In this document: piece after piece, positions 7,997 through 15,475 of the stretch
How the letters are laid out: every line of letters begins with the position of its first letter
How positions within the stretch are numbered: the stretch's first letter is position 1
Made by a program: the position numbers and the translations under genes
Assembly (NCBI GenBank): GCA_034189325.1
Contig: JAXHUM010000065.1
Span: 1 to 27,710 of the forward strand
Direction: 5' to 3'
Length of the DNA stretch: 27,710 bases
Source of the DNA: JAXHUM01 sp034189325
GTDB lineage: Bacteria; Desulfobacterota; DSM-4660; Desulfatiglandales; Desulfatiglandaceae
The notes under the pieces: generated by a model
What the model was told of the DNA's origin: nothing
What the model saw: only the letters and a program-made list of their open reading frames with translations
Databases searched by the model: none

Positions 7997-9055
7997 CCCA
8001 GGGTATCTCTGCTCCTCCCCCTGATAGTTTCTCACCAAAAGGCCTTGGGCGTCTCTCTTAATGATACACTCCGGTGTGAGCAATACCTTGCCGCCCCCGC
8101 CGGGAAGATCAACTGCAAAATGGGGAAGACAGAGACCCGAGGTATGGCCCTGAAGACTCTCCATGATCGCAAGCCCCCTGTCCAGAGGAGTCCAAAAATG
8201 CGAGGTCCCCTTTGCCAGATCAGCCTGGAAAAGGTAATAGGGCCGAACGCGCATACACAGGAGTCCTTGCATGAGCGCCTTTATTGTAGACGGATTATCA
8301 TTTACCCCCTTTAGAAGAACCGTCTGACATCCCAGCGGGATACCTGCGTTGGCCAGCCTTGCGCAGGCAAGCGATGCCTCCGGAGTCAGCTCGTCAGGAT
8401 GGTTGAAATGGGTATGAATATAAAGAGGGTGAAAGGCCTTCAGCATATTGGCAAGTTGAGGAGTGATTCGTTGGGGAAGGGTACAGGGAACCCTCGTGCC
8501 GATGCGCAGGATCTGCACATGGGATATCGATCGGAGTTCACTCAAGATCGAATGGAGCTTCCCGTTGTCCAGAAGCAAAGGATCTCCCCCTGAAAGGAGG
8601 ACGTCTCTTATATGGTTGTTGCTCCTGATATAGGAAATTCCTTCCCGGACAGACGCATCTGTTACCACGGATCGATGTCCCACCTTCCTCTTTCTGTTGC
8701 AGAACCGGCAGTACATGGCACAACGTGCGGATACCAGGAAGAGAACCCTGTCGGGATAGCGATGGGTCAGCCCTGGGACGGGAGAGAGTTCTTCTTCGTT
8801 TAAGGGATCTTCGAGACCGTAGCCGTCGGTCACCTCTCGTGTATCGGGGACACACTGCCTGTAGATGGGGTCGTTTTTATGCTTTATCAAATTGATGTAA
8901 TAGGGATTTATCCGCGTCGGATACCTGGAAACGACCTCCTGGAGATGGACTTCGTCCAGATCAAATAGCCGTGATAATGCTTGGGGCGAGGTGATGCTTT
9001 TTTCGAGCATCTGTTTCCACACCGGTTTTCCATGTTTTGTCGCAATACCTGTCAT
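7928..9055 (-). CDS. kamA: KamA-family radical-SAM aminomutase (lysine 2,3-aminomutase-like)
   Basis: The radical-SAM motif is RCAMYCRFCNRKRK with Cys112, Cys116 and Cys119. The PLP lysine lies in DLPGGGGKV (Lys323). The two acidic residues that bind the substrate alpha-amino/side-chain ends in clostridial lysine 2,3-aminomutase correspond to Asp279 (QADLAKG) and Asp316 (AVDLP), so a lysine-like substrate is favoured over glutamate. The motif LLKGVNDNP carries Asn where the clostridial enzyme has a metal-binding Cys, and there is no C-terminal Cys cluster, so the structural zinc site is absent. EpmB, which modifies elongation factor P, is an alternative; no efp or epmA is nearby. The start is ATG with GGTGA about 10 bases upstream. 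The last 22 codons run antisense into the polyprenyl synthase gene and look like an extension beyond the family's usual end. Confidence 0.85.
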   Translation of the reverse strand: MTGIATKHGKPVWKQMLEKSITSPQALSRLFDLDEVHLQEVVSRYPTRINPYYINLIKHKNDPIYRQCVPDTREVTDGYGLEDPLNEEELSPVPGLTHRYPDRVLFLVSARCAMYCRFCNRKRKVGHRSVVTDASVREGISYIRSNNHIRDVLLSGGDPLLLDNGKLHSILSELRSISHVQILRIGTRVPCTLPQRITPQLANMLKAFHPLYIHTHFNHPDELTPEASLACARLANAGIPLGCQTVLLKGVNDNPSTIKALMQGLLCMRVRPYYLFQADLAKGTSHFWTPLDRGLAIMESLQGHTSGLCLPHFAVDLPGGGGKVLLTPECIIKRDAQGLLVRNYQGEEQRYPGLVGPFDDKAVQFHQARLCGRIR

Positions 9056-9227
9056 CAGTAGTTGTCACCTATAAAAATCTTCAGGCCATCACAAGAGAAG
9101 AGCGAGAAGAATCAAAATAACTTTTAAATTTAGCAGTTGAGGGTAGATCATGCAAACACTTCTTGGAGCCGGAAGTTGTTGCAGCATTACAGCATGAGTC
9201 CGGAATAAAACGGCCCATACATTGCGG

Positions 9228-9241
9228 GGAGCAAGACCTCC
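9228..9241. repeat. 14-mer GGAGCAAGACCTCC, copy 1
   Basis: An identical 14-mer occurs at 12469-12482 in the adk leader. Its ends, GGAG and CTCC, are complementary, so each copy can form a small stem. This copy sits 12 bases before the -35 hexamer of the first MinD-like gene. Confidence 0.5.
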
Positions 9242-9253
9242 AGGGCTTGATTC

Positions 9254-9282
9254 TTGACAGATAACTCTCAATTTGTTATAAT
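9254..9282 (+). promoter_or_regulatory. Perfect consensus sigma70-type promoter for the MinD-like gene
   Basis: TTGACA (9254-9259) and TATAAT (9277-9282) are separated by exactly 17 bases, matching the full housekeeping consensus. Transcription would start near 9289, giving a leader of about 25 bases to the TTG at 9313 or about 60 to the ATG at 9349. Confidence 0.8.
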
Positions 9283-9348
9283 TTAAACCAAAAAACAAAT
9301 CTTTTGTAAAGATTGGCATACTCAAACAAGCCGTTTACTTCAACAACT

Positions 9349-10401
9349 ATGGAAAGTCATCCTCTGGGAGTCGCCCCTCCGATGCCGGATTCCGACGCCA
9401 CGATCATCCCCATAGCATCAGGCAAGGGCGGTGTCGGGAAGACATTCCTGACCGCCAACCTGGCTGTTGCCTTGGCGGAGAAAGGGAGGCGGACGATCGT
9501 TGTTGATCTCGATCTGGGTGGCTCCAACCTCCACACGTTCCTTGAATTACCCAACCAATATCCCGGGATCGGCGACTTTCTCAAGGCCCGTCGATGCAAT
9601 CTGGAGGATTTGCTCGTTCCCACACAAATATCAGGCCTGAGTTTTTTACCGGGAGACGGGAAGACACCTCTGATGGCCAATATCCCCTTTGCTCAGAAAA
9701 CCAGGCTGATTTCGTGGATCCGGAAACTGCCGGCAGAATACATCCTTCTTGACCTAGGAGCGGGAACATCTTTCAATACACTGGATTATTTCGGTATCTC
9801 TCCAAGGGGAATCGTTGTCGTAACCCCGGAATACACTTCGGTGATGGGTATGCTGGCATTCTTAAAGAATTATTTGCTCAGGGCGATTGAACGTAAGATG
9901 GCAAAGAATCGTCCTATTCGTCTCCTCCTTCACGAGATTTATCAACAGCCCAAAGAAAAACAGGTCCCGAGCATTCAGGAATTGCATCGGATCATCTCGG
10001 AAGAAGATGAAGAAGCCGGCAGAGAGGTAGCGGAAGTATATAGCCGTTGTCGGCCCCGGGTGGTCTTCAACATGGCTACGGATCCGAGTGAGCTTAAGAT
10101 GGCCACCAACATCACCCATGCCCTTGGCCAAATTCTCTCTATGGAGACCGATTTTTTCGGATTTGTTTTCGGCGATCCCGCTGTCAGACAGTCTATTCGC
10201 AGGCGTAAGCTCTTTCTCCCCAATAATCGTCAAAGCATGGCCGCAGACAATATTGTCCGCATCGCACACAGAATAGTGAAGTACTGGGACCGTCCTGTCA
10301 AGAACAGTGCTGAGCGTCTTCAAAATTATGTTCGAGATGTTTTTGAGAATAAGGGACCATCGTGCGGAAGCAACACTGTAATTGGAAAGGGAGGCGGATA
10401 G
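9349..10401 (+). CDS. MinD/ParA-like P-loop ATPase (first paralogue), 350 aa
   Basis: The deviant Walker A motif SGKGGVGKT is at about residues 24-32, followed by GRRTIVVDLDLGGSNLH (switch region) and the Walker B strand YILLDLGAG, all standard for the MinD/Mrp/ParA superfamily. These are dimeric ATPases that position or load partner structures; the partner here is unknown. A charged middle section (SEEDEEAGREVAE) and a FGDPAVRQSIRRRKLF segment follow, the latter aligning with SIPYHVNIK of the second paralogue at 13377. No MinC, MinE or flagellar gene is adjacent. The frame could start at TTG 9313; I prefer the ATG at 9349, though neither has a clear Shine-Dalgarno site. It is driven by the strong promoter at 9254 and followed by a hairpin at 10407. 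Confidence 0.85.
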   Translation: MESHPLGVAPPMPDSDATIIPIASGKGGVGKTFLTANLAVALAEKGRRTIVVDLDLGGSNLHTFLELPNQYPGIGDFLKARRCNLEDLLVPTQISGLSFLPGDGKTPLMANIPFAQKTRLISWIRKLPAEYILLDLGAGTSFNTLDYFGISPRGIVVVTPEYTSVMGMLAFLKNYLLRAIERKMAKNRPIRLLLHEIYQQPKEKQVPSIQELHRIISEEDEEAGREVAEVYSRCRPRVVFNMATDPSELKMATNITHALGQILSMETDFFGFVFGDPAVRQSIRRRKLFLPNNRQSMAADNIVRIAHRIVKYWDRPVKNSAERLQNYVRDVFENKGPSCGSNTVIGKGGG

Positions 10402-10406
10402 TCATG

Positions 10407-10437
10407 AGCCCCTGTTGCGTTTTCATTGAGGGGTTTT
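10407..10437 (+). terminator. Probable intrinsic terminator after the first MinD-like gene
   Basis: AGCCCCT (10407-10413) pairs with AGGGGTT (10429-10435) across a 15-base loop, running into TTTT. The stem contains one G-U pair and the T-tract is short, so efficiency is uncertain. It lies five bases after the stop codon. Confidence 0.4.
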
Positions 10438-10537
10438 GAATAGAAGCTATAAGGCCCTTGTCGATTGATCTGCCCTCTTCTATTTAGCAAATAGCATCCC
10501 TGCTTTTCCAGGAGTACGATTCTTCAATCCTTCTCGT

Positions 10538-10587
10538 CCGGCCCAAAGGATTTTTTTGAATTGACATGGGCCGGGTTCTCATAAAAT
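10538..10587 (+). promoter_or_regulatory. Inverted repeat overlapping a promoter-like sequence
   Basis: CCGGCCCA (10538-10545) and TGGGCCGG (10567-10574) are perfect 8-base inverted arms around a T-run. TTGACA (10561-10566) with TAAAAT (10582-10587), spacer 15, overlaps the right arm and points toward the 3' end of pgi on the opposite strand. It could drive an antisense or small RNA, but the short spacer weakens the promoter call. Confidence 0.25.
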
Positions 10588-10675
10588 ATTCTCACTCATG
10601 GCTGATGCCATCAAACAAACCTCAGGATCAATGCTTATTTGAGAGCTCGGGGATGGTGCCTGCCGGCGTTGAGTC

Positions 10676-12307
10676 TCAGAGATGTTGATGGTTTTGTCGT
10701 ATTTTTCTGAAATACCTTATCAATCGGTTCGTTGAGGAGTCATGGCCGAGGTCATTGGAATCAGACACAAGCTCCGGTAGAATGGTATCGGCCAGGGCCT
10801 TTCCCAATTGAACCCCCCATTGATCAAAAGAATAGATATCCCAGATAACACCCTGCGTGAATATCTTGTGTTCATAGAGGGCGATAAGCTTTCCCAGCGT
10901 GGAAGGTGTCAGCTTTTCAGCCATTATGGTATTGCTTGGTCGATTACCTTCAAAGCACATATAAGGAACAAGTTTTTCGTCAATTCCTTCGGTCCTTACG
11001 ATCTCCGCATTTTTCCCAAAGGCCAGGGCCTCTGTCTGGGCAAAGAGGTTGGATATGAGCTTAAAGTGGTGATCTCCACTCGGGTTGAGTGGTTGGGCAA
11101 ATCCGATGAAGTCAGCAGGAACAAGCTTGGTTCCTTGGTGGATTAACTGGTAGAATGCGTGCTGACCGTTTGTCCCAGGCTCTCCCCAGACAATAGGACC
11201 GGTTTGGTAATCAACTCTTTGACCGCTCTTGTCAATCGACTTTCCATTACTCTCCATGTCGGCCTGCTGGAGATAGGCCGTGAATCTACGCATGTATTGA
11301 TCATAGGGGAGTACAGCATAAGACTGGGCGTCAAAGAAGTTATTATACCATATGCCTATGAGACCCAAGAGAACGGGAACGTTCTTCTCAAAGGGGGTGT
11401 TTCTGAAGTGGCGGTCCATCTCATGAAATCCTTCCAGGAGGTCAAAAAAATGTCCCGGCCCGATGAAGATCATGATCGGGAGCCCTATGGCCGAGGTCAA
11501 GGAGTATCTTCCTCCGACCCAATCCCAGAATCCGAATATATTCTCACGATCAATGCCGAATTCTTGGACAGCCGCCTCATTTGTGGAGACAGCCGCAAAA
11601 TGGGAGGCAACGGCCTCTTCGTCGCTCATGTAAGACAACAACCACTCACGGGCAGTCTTTGCATTTGTCATGGTCTCCTGAGTGGTAAATGTCTTTGAAG
11701 CGACAATGAAAAGAGTCTCTTCAGGAGATTTTCCGCGCAGGGTTTCAACAATATCAGTGGAGTCGATGTTGGAGACAAAGCCCATATGAAGATCCCGATC
11801 GGAATAGTGCTTTAAAGCGTCGCACACAAATGCAGGCCCGAGGTCCGAACCCCCTATTCCGATATTGATGATATTCTTTATCCTCTTTCCTGTGAATCCT
11901 TTCCATTTTCCTGTTCGGACCTTCTTGGAGAAAACGGCCATCTTCTCGAGGACCCTGTTGACGTCAGGCATGACATCTCTCCCATCAACGTAAATCGGCC
12001 TGTTGGTTCGGTTTCGAAGGGCCGTATGAAGCACGGCACGATTCTCCGTCTTATTGATCTTCTTCCCCTCGAACATGTCATCAATCGCCTTTTCCAGATC
12101 GACAGCCTTTGCCAAATTCACCAAGAGTCGAAGGGTTTCTTCTGTTATGCGGTTTTTTGAGATATCCACGTAGAGCCCCAGAATCTCAAGGGTGAACTTA
12201 TCGGCCCTTGAGAGATCTTCTGCAAAGAGATCTCTGATATGGACATCCCTGATTTTCTCAAAGTGTGCTTGAAGGTCGCACCACTCTTTTGATTCGTTTA
12301 ACCTCAC
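10676..12307 (-). CDS. pgi: Glucose-6-phosphate isomerase
   Basis: This cytosolic enzyme interconverts glucose 6-phosphate and fructose 6-phosphate in glycolysis and gluconeogenesis. The first signature is NIGIGGSDLGP with the phosphate-binding VASKTFTTQETMTN downstream. The family signature FGFWDWVGGRYSLTSAIG follows. GTNGQHAFYQLIHQGTKLVP contains the catalytic His, and the C-terminal SFDQWGVQLGK completes the pattern. The length of 543 aa matches the family. The frame is open upstream to 12355, but a GTG at 12307 has GGAGGTGA immediately before it and gives the expected N terminus, so I chose that start. It is transcribed alone, convergent with the first MinD-like gene and divergent from adk. 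Confidence 0.95.
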   Translation of the reverse strand: MRLNESKEWCDLQAHFEKIRDVHIRDLFAEDLSRADKFTLEILGLYVDISKNRITEETLRLLVNLAKAVDLEKAIDDMFEGKKINKTENRAVLHTALRNRTNRPIYVDGRDVMPDVNRVLEKMAVFSKKVRTGKWKGFTGKRIKNIINIGIGGSDLGPAFVCDALKHYSDRDLHMGFVSNIDSTDIVETLRGKSPEETLFIVASKTFTTQETMTNAKTAREWLLSYMSDEEAVASHFAAVSTNEAAVQEFGIDRENIFGFWDWVGGRYSLTSAIGLPIMIFIGPGHFFDLLEGFHEMDRHFRNTPFEKNVPVLLGLIGIWYNNFFDAQSYAVLPYDQYMRRFTAYLQQADMESNGKSIDKSGQRVDYQTGPIVWGEPGTNGQHAFYQLIHQGTKLVPADFIGFAQPLNPSGDHHFKLISNLFAQTEALAFGKNAEIVRTEGIDEKLVPYMCFEGNRPSNTIMAEKLTPSTLGKLIALYEHKIFTQGVIWDIYSFDQWGVQLGKALADTILPELVSDSNDLGHDSSTNRLIRYFRKIRQNHQHL

Positions 12308-12409
12308 AGCTTCACCTCCATCATCTGAGGTTTTTAGATATGGCCACCCTACCAATTATCACTGGGCGCCGAGTTCCGGATCCTGATTAGCCCCCTATCC
12401 CTAAATACC

Positions 12410-12438
12410 TTGACATGGTCCTGTTTTTCAAATATTTT
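12410..12438 (+). promoter_or_regulatory. Sigma70-type promoter for adk
   Basis: TTGACA (12410-12415) and TATTTT (12433-12438) have a 17-base spacer: perfect -35, four of six at -10. The predicted leader to the adk ATG is about 105 bases. Confidence 0.55.
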
Positions 12439-12452
12439 CACTAAAAAGTTGT

Positions 12453-12496
12453 GCCGCTTCGGCTCTCCGGAGCAAGACCTCCCCGCAGGCAGAGCC
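12453..12496 (+). promoter_or_regulatory. Structured adk leader containing 14-mer copy 2
   Basis: The leader can form a small hairpin GCCG-CTT-CGGC (12453-12463). Alternatively it can form GGCTCT (12461-12466) with AGAGCC (12491-12496), enclosing GGAG/CTCC of the repeated 14-mer (12469-12482). The two folds share bases 12461-12463 and so exclude each other, which would suit a regulatory switch, but no known riboswitch class is recognised. Confidence 0.3.
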
Positions 12497-12552
12497 TATT
12501 CAACTAAGAGACATAAACTGACGCAAAAATCTATAGAAAAGGAGATTGTGAG

Positions 12553-13236
12553 ATGAAAATACTGTTTTTCGGCCCTAATGGTAGCGGCAAAGGCACCCAG
12601 GGCGCTATAGTGAAAGATAAATTCGGTATCCCTCACATTGAGACAGGGGTGATCTTTCGCGACAATATTTCGCAGGGCACGGACCTCGGCAAAGAGGCCA
12701 AGGGCTACATTGACCGTGGGGAACTTGTCCCTGACAGCATTACCATACCCATGATTCTTGATCGCCTCAAGGAGGGTGATTGCAAGGAGGGATGGCTCCT
12801 AGACGGATTCCCGAGGAACCTCACCCAGGCAGAGGAACTGGTGAAGGCCCTCAAGAAGGAGGGGATTGATATTGATATCGTCATTGATATGGCCCTTGAC
12901 AGGCAAATCGCCAAAAACCGAATCATGGGAAGAAGGCTGTGCGTCAATGACAACAATCACCCTAACAACATTTTTATAGACGCCATCAAGCCTGATAATG
13001 ACAAGTGCCGGGTATGCGGGGGAGAACTCAAGAGTCGTTCAGACGATCAGGATGAAGAGGCCATTGACCAGCGCCATAATATATACTACGACACGGAAAC
13101 AGGGACTATGGCGGCGTGCAATTTTTTGAAGGACCTCTCATCAGAGAACAGCGGGGTTCCCAAGATTATCGTCCTTGATGGAACGGCCGGTATAAAAGAG
13201 GTTTCAACAAATCTGTTGAGTGAACTTGACAAGTAG
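12553..13236 (+). CDS. adk: Adenylate kinase, long zinc-lid form
   Basis: Adenylate kinase catalyses AMP + ATP to 2 ADP in the cytosol. The P-loop is GPNGSGKGTQ (residues 8-17; the common form is GPPGAGKGTQ), the AMP-binding part has ETG and FRDN (Arg36), and DGFPRN supplies Arg88. The lid starts at GRRLC (about 126-130) and is longer than usual. Cys130, Asp133 or His136, Cys152 and Cys155 could bind zinc, in place of the usual four Cys (or three Cys and Asp) with C-x2-C at the start. The length of 227 aa is slightly above the typical 214-220. AAGGAG lies about 9 bases before the ATG. The hairpin at 13249 terminates or attenuates it before the downstream MinD-like gene. Confidence 0.93.
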   Translation: MKILFFGPNGSGKGTQGAIVKDKFGIPHIETGVIFRDNISQGTDLGKEAKGYIDRGELVPDSITIPMILDRLKEGDCKEGWLLDGFPRNLTQAEELVKALKKEGIDIDIVIDMALDRQIAKNRIMGRRLCVNDNNHPNNIFIDAIKPDNDKCRVCGGELKSRSDDQDEEAIDQRHNIYYDTETGTMAACNFLKDLSSENSGVPKIIVLDGTAGIKEVSTNLLSELDK

Positions 13237-13248
13237 TATGTCATTTTG

Positions 13249-13268
13249 GGGGGCCTTCCGAGGCCCCC
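13249..13268 (+). terminator. Strong hairpin after adk
   Basis: GGGGGCCT (13249-13256) and AGGCCCCC (13261-13268) form a perfect 8-base-pair stem closed by the tetraloop TCCG. Only two Ts follow, so it may act as an attenuator, an mRNA-stabilising 3' end or a Rho-assisted terminator rather than a classic intrinsic one. Confidence 0.6.
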
Positions 13269-13376
13269 TTGCACAAGATCTCACGACCCATCTCTCCGAC
13301 ACCATTTCTTTCCATCTGTTTTTAGGCGCGAAATTTCAGACCAGATCTCCCATGAATCTTAGGAGGATGCCCTGAG

Positions 13377-14375
13377 ATGAGAGACCCATCAACGTCTGGG
13401 GATAAACAAGAAGGAGTTGAGGCCTTCAGGCCGAGGAACAGGATTATCGCGGTAGGCGGCGCAAAGGGAGGAATAGGCAAGACCCTCCTTGCTGCAAATC
13501 TCGGGATTTTTCTGTCATCTCAGGGCAGGCGTACCATCCTTGTTGATTTAGATCTCGGTGCAGGCAACCTCCATCTTCTTCTTGGAATATGGAATCTCAA
13601 ACGGAAGATTCAAGATTTCTTAGACAAAGAAATCCCGGACATCGAAGATGTCATGATCCCTTCGAAATATGGTCCCTATCTCGTCGGTGCCGGGACCGCT
13701 GCCTTTGGGTCATCCAATATCCATTTTGCAAGAAAAATAAAGCTGTTGAAAGCGATAAAAAGGTTAAATGCCGATTACATCATCTTAGATCTAGGCGGTG
13801 ATACTTCCTATAACGTCATCGACTACTACCTCTTATCGGACTACGGGATAGTTGTGACGACATGTGATCCGGCATCCTACCTGGATGCCTATGGTTTTAT
13901 CAAAATGGCCCTCTTCAGAAAGCTGTCCAGGCTCTTTGGAACCGAATCGGAATTCAGGAAACAGAAAGACCTGGACCTTGTGCAACTGATCAACGATTTT
14001 GTCACACCAAAAAGCCGTGACCGTGCCCAATATGTCAGCGACCTTCTAAATACCATAAGACAAGACGCACCCCGAAGTTTCGCCTTGGCTGAAAGGGTGG
14101 TCGCAGAGTTCAAGCCGAATCTTATGGTGAATATGGTCGGCAAGGATTCAGAGGCCGTTGAACTTGTTGAGAGGATCCGAAAGGTCACAAAGAAGATGTT
14201 GTCGGTCCATGTGGATCTGCTCGGGAGTATCCCCTATCACGTCAATATCAAGTCCAGTGCCAAAGAATTGGTCCCTGAAATAGCCAAGTATCCTCACGGG
14301 GTATTCGCGGCTCATTTACCCGGGGTTGTCCATAAAATGGAGCAATCATTTGCTTCGGGCCCATCACTTTTATAG
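13377..14375 (+). CDS. MinD/ParA-like P-loop ATPase (second paralogue), 332 aa
   Basis: GGAKGGIGKT at about 28-37 is the deviant Walker A motif (signature Lys in KGG). It is followed by GRRTILVDLDLGAGNLHLLLG and the Walker B strand DYIILDLGGD, so it is a MinD/Mrp/ParA-type ATPase. It shares the whole layout with the paralogue at 9349: a basic or polar N-terminal leader of about 25 residues, VDLDLG.GNLH, an ILDLG...DY block and a closing SIPYH- or FGDPAV-like strand. A C-terminal amphipathic stretch is not obvious. AGGAGG nine bases before the ATG supports the start. It lies downstream of adk on the same strand but behind the adk hairpin. Partner and process are unknown; FlhG-like and generic polar-localisation roles are both possible. 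Confidence 0.85.
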   Translation: MRDPSTSGDKQEGVEAFRPRNRIIAVGGAKGGIGKTLLAANLGIFLSSQGRRTILVDLDLGAGNLHLLLGIWNLKRKIQDFLDKEIPDIEDVMIPSKYGPYLVGAGTAAFGSSNIHFARKIKLLKAIKRLNADYIILDLGGDTSYNVIDYYLLSDYGIVVTTCDPASYLDAYGFIKMALFRKLSRLFGTESEFRKQKDLDLVQLINDFVTPKSRDRAQYVSDLLNTIRQDAPRSFALAERVVAEFKPNLMVNMVGKDSEAVELVERIRKVTKKMLSVHVDLLGSIPYHVNIKSSAKELVPEIAKYPHGVFAAHLPGVVHKMEQSFASGPSLL

Positions 14376-14756
14376 GATGCCCGGAAACCACCTTCTGCGG
14401 GGGATAACCTCCTAGCAGTTCCCCTGTCACCTAAGGCACTGAATTCTTTCGCCCAACCCACTGACTGACTTCCCGGCCGGGGCGCGGCAGGATATGGGAA
14501 CAGGGACACGGTCTTCACCCATAATCTTCTGGTCACAGGAAAATCTCCAGGCACCCTCTTTGCCTTCATGTGACTTCCAACACCTCGGGCTCCCTTCCCA
14601 CGCTTCTGTCTTTCCAACACACTTTATTTTCAGCAGGTACTTGACAAGCGATTCTGCAAACTGTATGTAGGGTAACATTGTATTTAGATTATCCACTAAG
14701 AACTGTTATGTGAAAAAAAACAGGCTATATTAATTAATTATAATAGGTAGTTAGAT
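14376..14756. other. Intergenic region between second MinD-like gene and tetR
   Basis: No convincing gene is present. Near the left end GGGGA (14400-14404) can pair with TCCCC (14420-14424), a possible weak transcript end with no T-tract. The middle is GC-rich and contains GGGAACAGGGACACGG (14493-14508), which resembles REP-like intergenic motifs but occurs only once here. The last 60 bases are AT-rich with TATATT and TATAAT blocks and probably hold the tetR promoter. No matching -35 box could be assigned. Confidence 0.35.
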
Positions 14757-15374
14757 ATGGAAACCAATGAAAACAATGTTTCACATATCAGTCATTCTCC
14801 AAGCTCCACGATTGTCGAAAAGCTTGAAGCGGCGGTCAGAAAGGCCTTTTCCGACCAGGATTTTCATCAAGCCGATATGCGATCCATTGCACAGAATGCG
14901 GGCGTGAGTCTGGCAACCATCTACAAGTATTACGGCAATAAAGAGAAGCTGCTTTTTGCCTTTGTTGACAAATGGATGGGAAGCCTGGCCAATCGACAGA
15001 TCGATCACCTTCAAGGACTGGAGAGTCTCCAAGAAAAGATGAGGAAGATCTGTTGGATACAACTCGATTTCTATGAGAAGAACCATGATATCGGCAAAAT
15101 CATTTGGATGACAACGCCCCTAAAGACCTGGATGTCGGATAAGACTTTCGAACAGAAGAAGTTGATGAGTGTTTACGGGGAAGTCTTCAAAGAGGGCCAA
15201 GACAAAGGCTATCTGAGAGATGGCGTCAGTCCTCACATGTTCGTTGACATACTTTTCGGTGTTGTGTGGCGCATGTTTACCATGTGGGTATATCGGGGAC
15301 AAAAGAACAGCCTTGTCGGCCAATCAAAAATTCTATTCGAAGTTGTCTGGAGTGCTATTGCAAAACCTGACTAA
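14757..15374 (+). CDS. TetR/AcrR family transcriptional regulator
   Basis: The N-terminal DNA-binding domain shows the TetR helix-turn-helix pattern: ADMRSIAQNAGVSLATIYKYYGNKEKLLFAFVDK at about residues 39-72. A helical ligand-binding domain of about 130 residues follows, with several Trp and Met residues as expected for a pocket accepting a hydrophobic or CoA-linked ligand. The length of 205 aa is normal. It lies directly before, and points the same way as, the TRAP transporter and acyl-CoA gene cluster, so it is probably the local regulator; fatty-acyl or aromatic acid catabolic clusters are often controlled by TetR repressors. An imperfect palindrome before dctP is a candidate operator. 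The ribosome-binding site (AGG in taataggtag) is weak. Confidence 0.88.
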   Translation: METNENNVSHISHSPSSTIVEKLEAAVRKAFSDQDFHQADMRSIAQNAGVSLATIYKYYGNKEKLLFAFVDKWMGSLANRQIDHLQGLESLQEKMRKICWIQLDFYEKNHDIGKIIWMTTPLKTWMSDKTFEQKKLMSVYGEVFKEGQDKGYLRDGVSPHMFVDILFGVVWRMFTMWVYRGQKNSLVGQSKILFEVVWSAIAKPD

Positions 15375-15390
15375 GAACCGGTGATCAATA

Positions 15391-15410
15391 TAGGACATTC
15401 TCCTTTTTGT
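15391..15410 (+). repeat. Direct repeat after tetR, copy 1
   Basis: TAGGACATTCTCCTTTTTGT lies 16 bases after the tetR stop. It closely resembles the sequence at 16600-16621 after dctP, differing by two inserted C residues. AGGA/TCCT can pair in each, followed by a T-run, which suggests a weak terminator or an RNA-processing site. Confidence 0.4.
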
Positions 15411-15475
15411 CGCTTGCTGTTATCTGGGCAAGGGAGGAAATGTACTTTAGATGCCAAAACAGAGGTAATCCAACC

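Noticed and set aside
9862..10323. Minus-strand ORF of 153 codons
   Set aside because: It is antisense to the first MinD-like ATPase, with no family motif or ribosome-binding site.
11159..11698. Plus-strand ORF of 179 codons
   Set aside because: It is antisense to pgi, whose signatures lie on the minus strand across the same interval.
14493..14508. REP-like motif GGGAACAGGGACACGG
   Set aside because: It resembles intergenic repeats associated with REP transposases, but only one copy is present in the window and no transposase is nearby.
14312..14696. Minus-strand ORFs in the gap before tetR, and a possible cobalamin-type riboswitch
   Set aside because: The ORFs are rich in Gly, Arg and Pro with no family pattern. 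The segment shows only fragments resembling the B12-box and not the ordered consensus.
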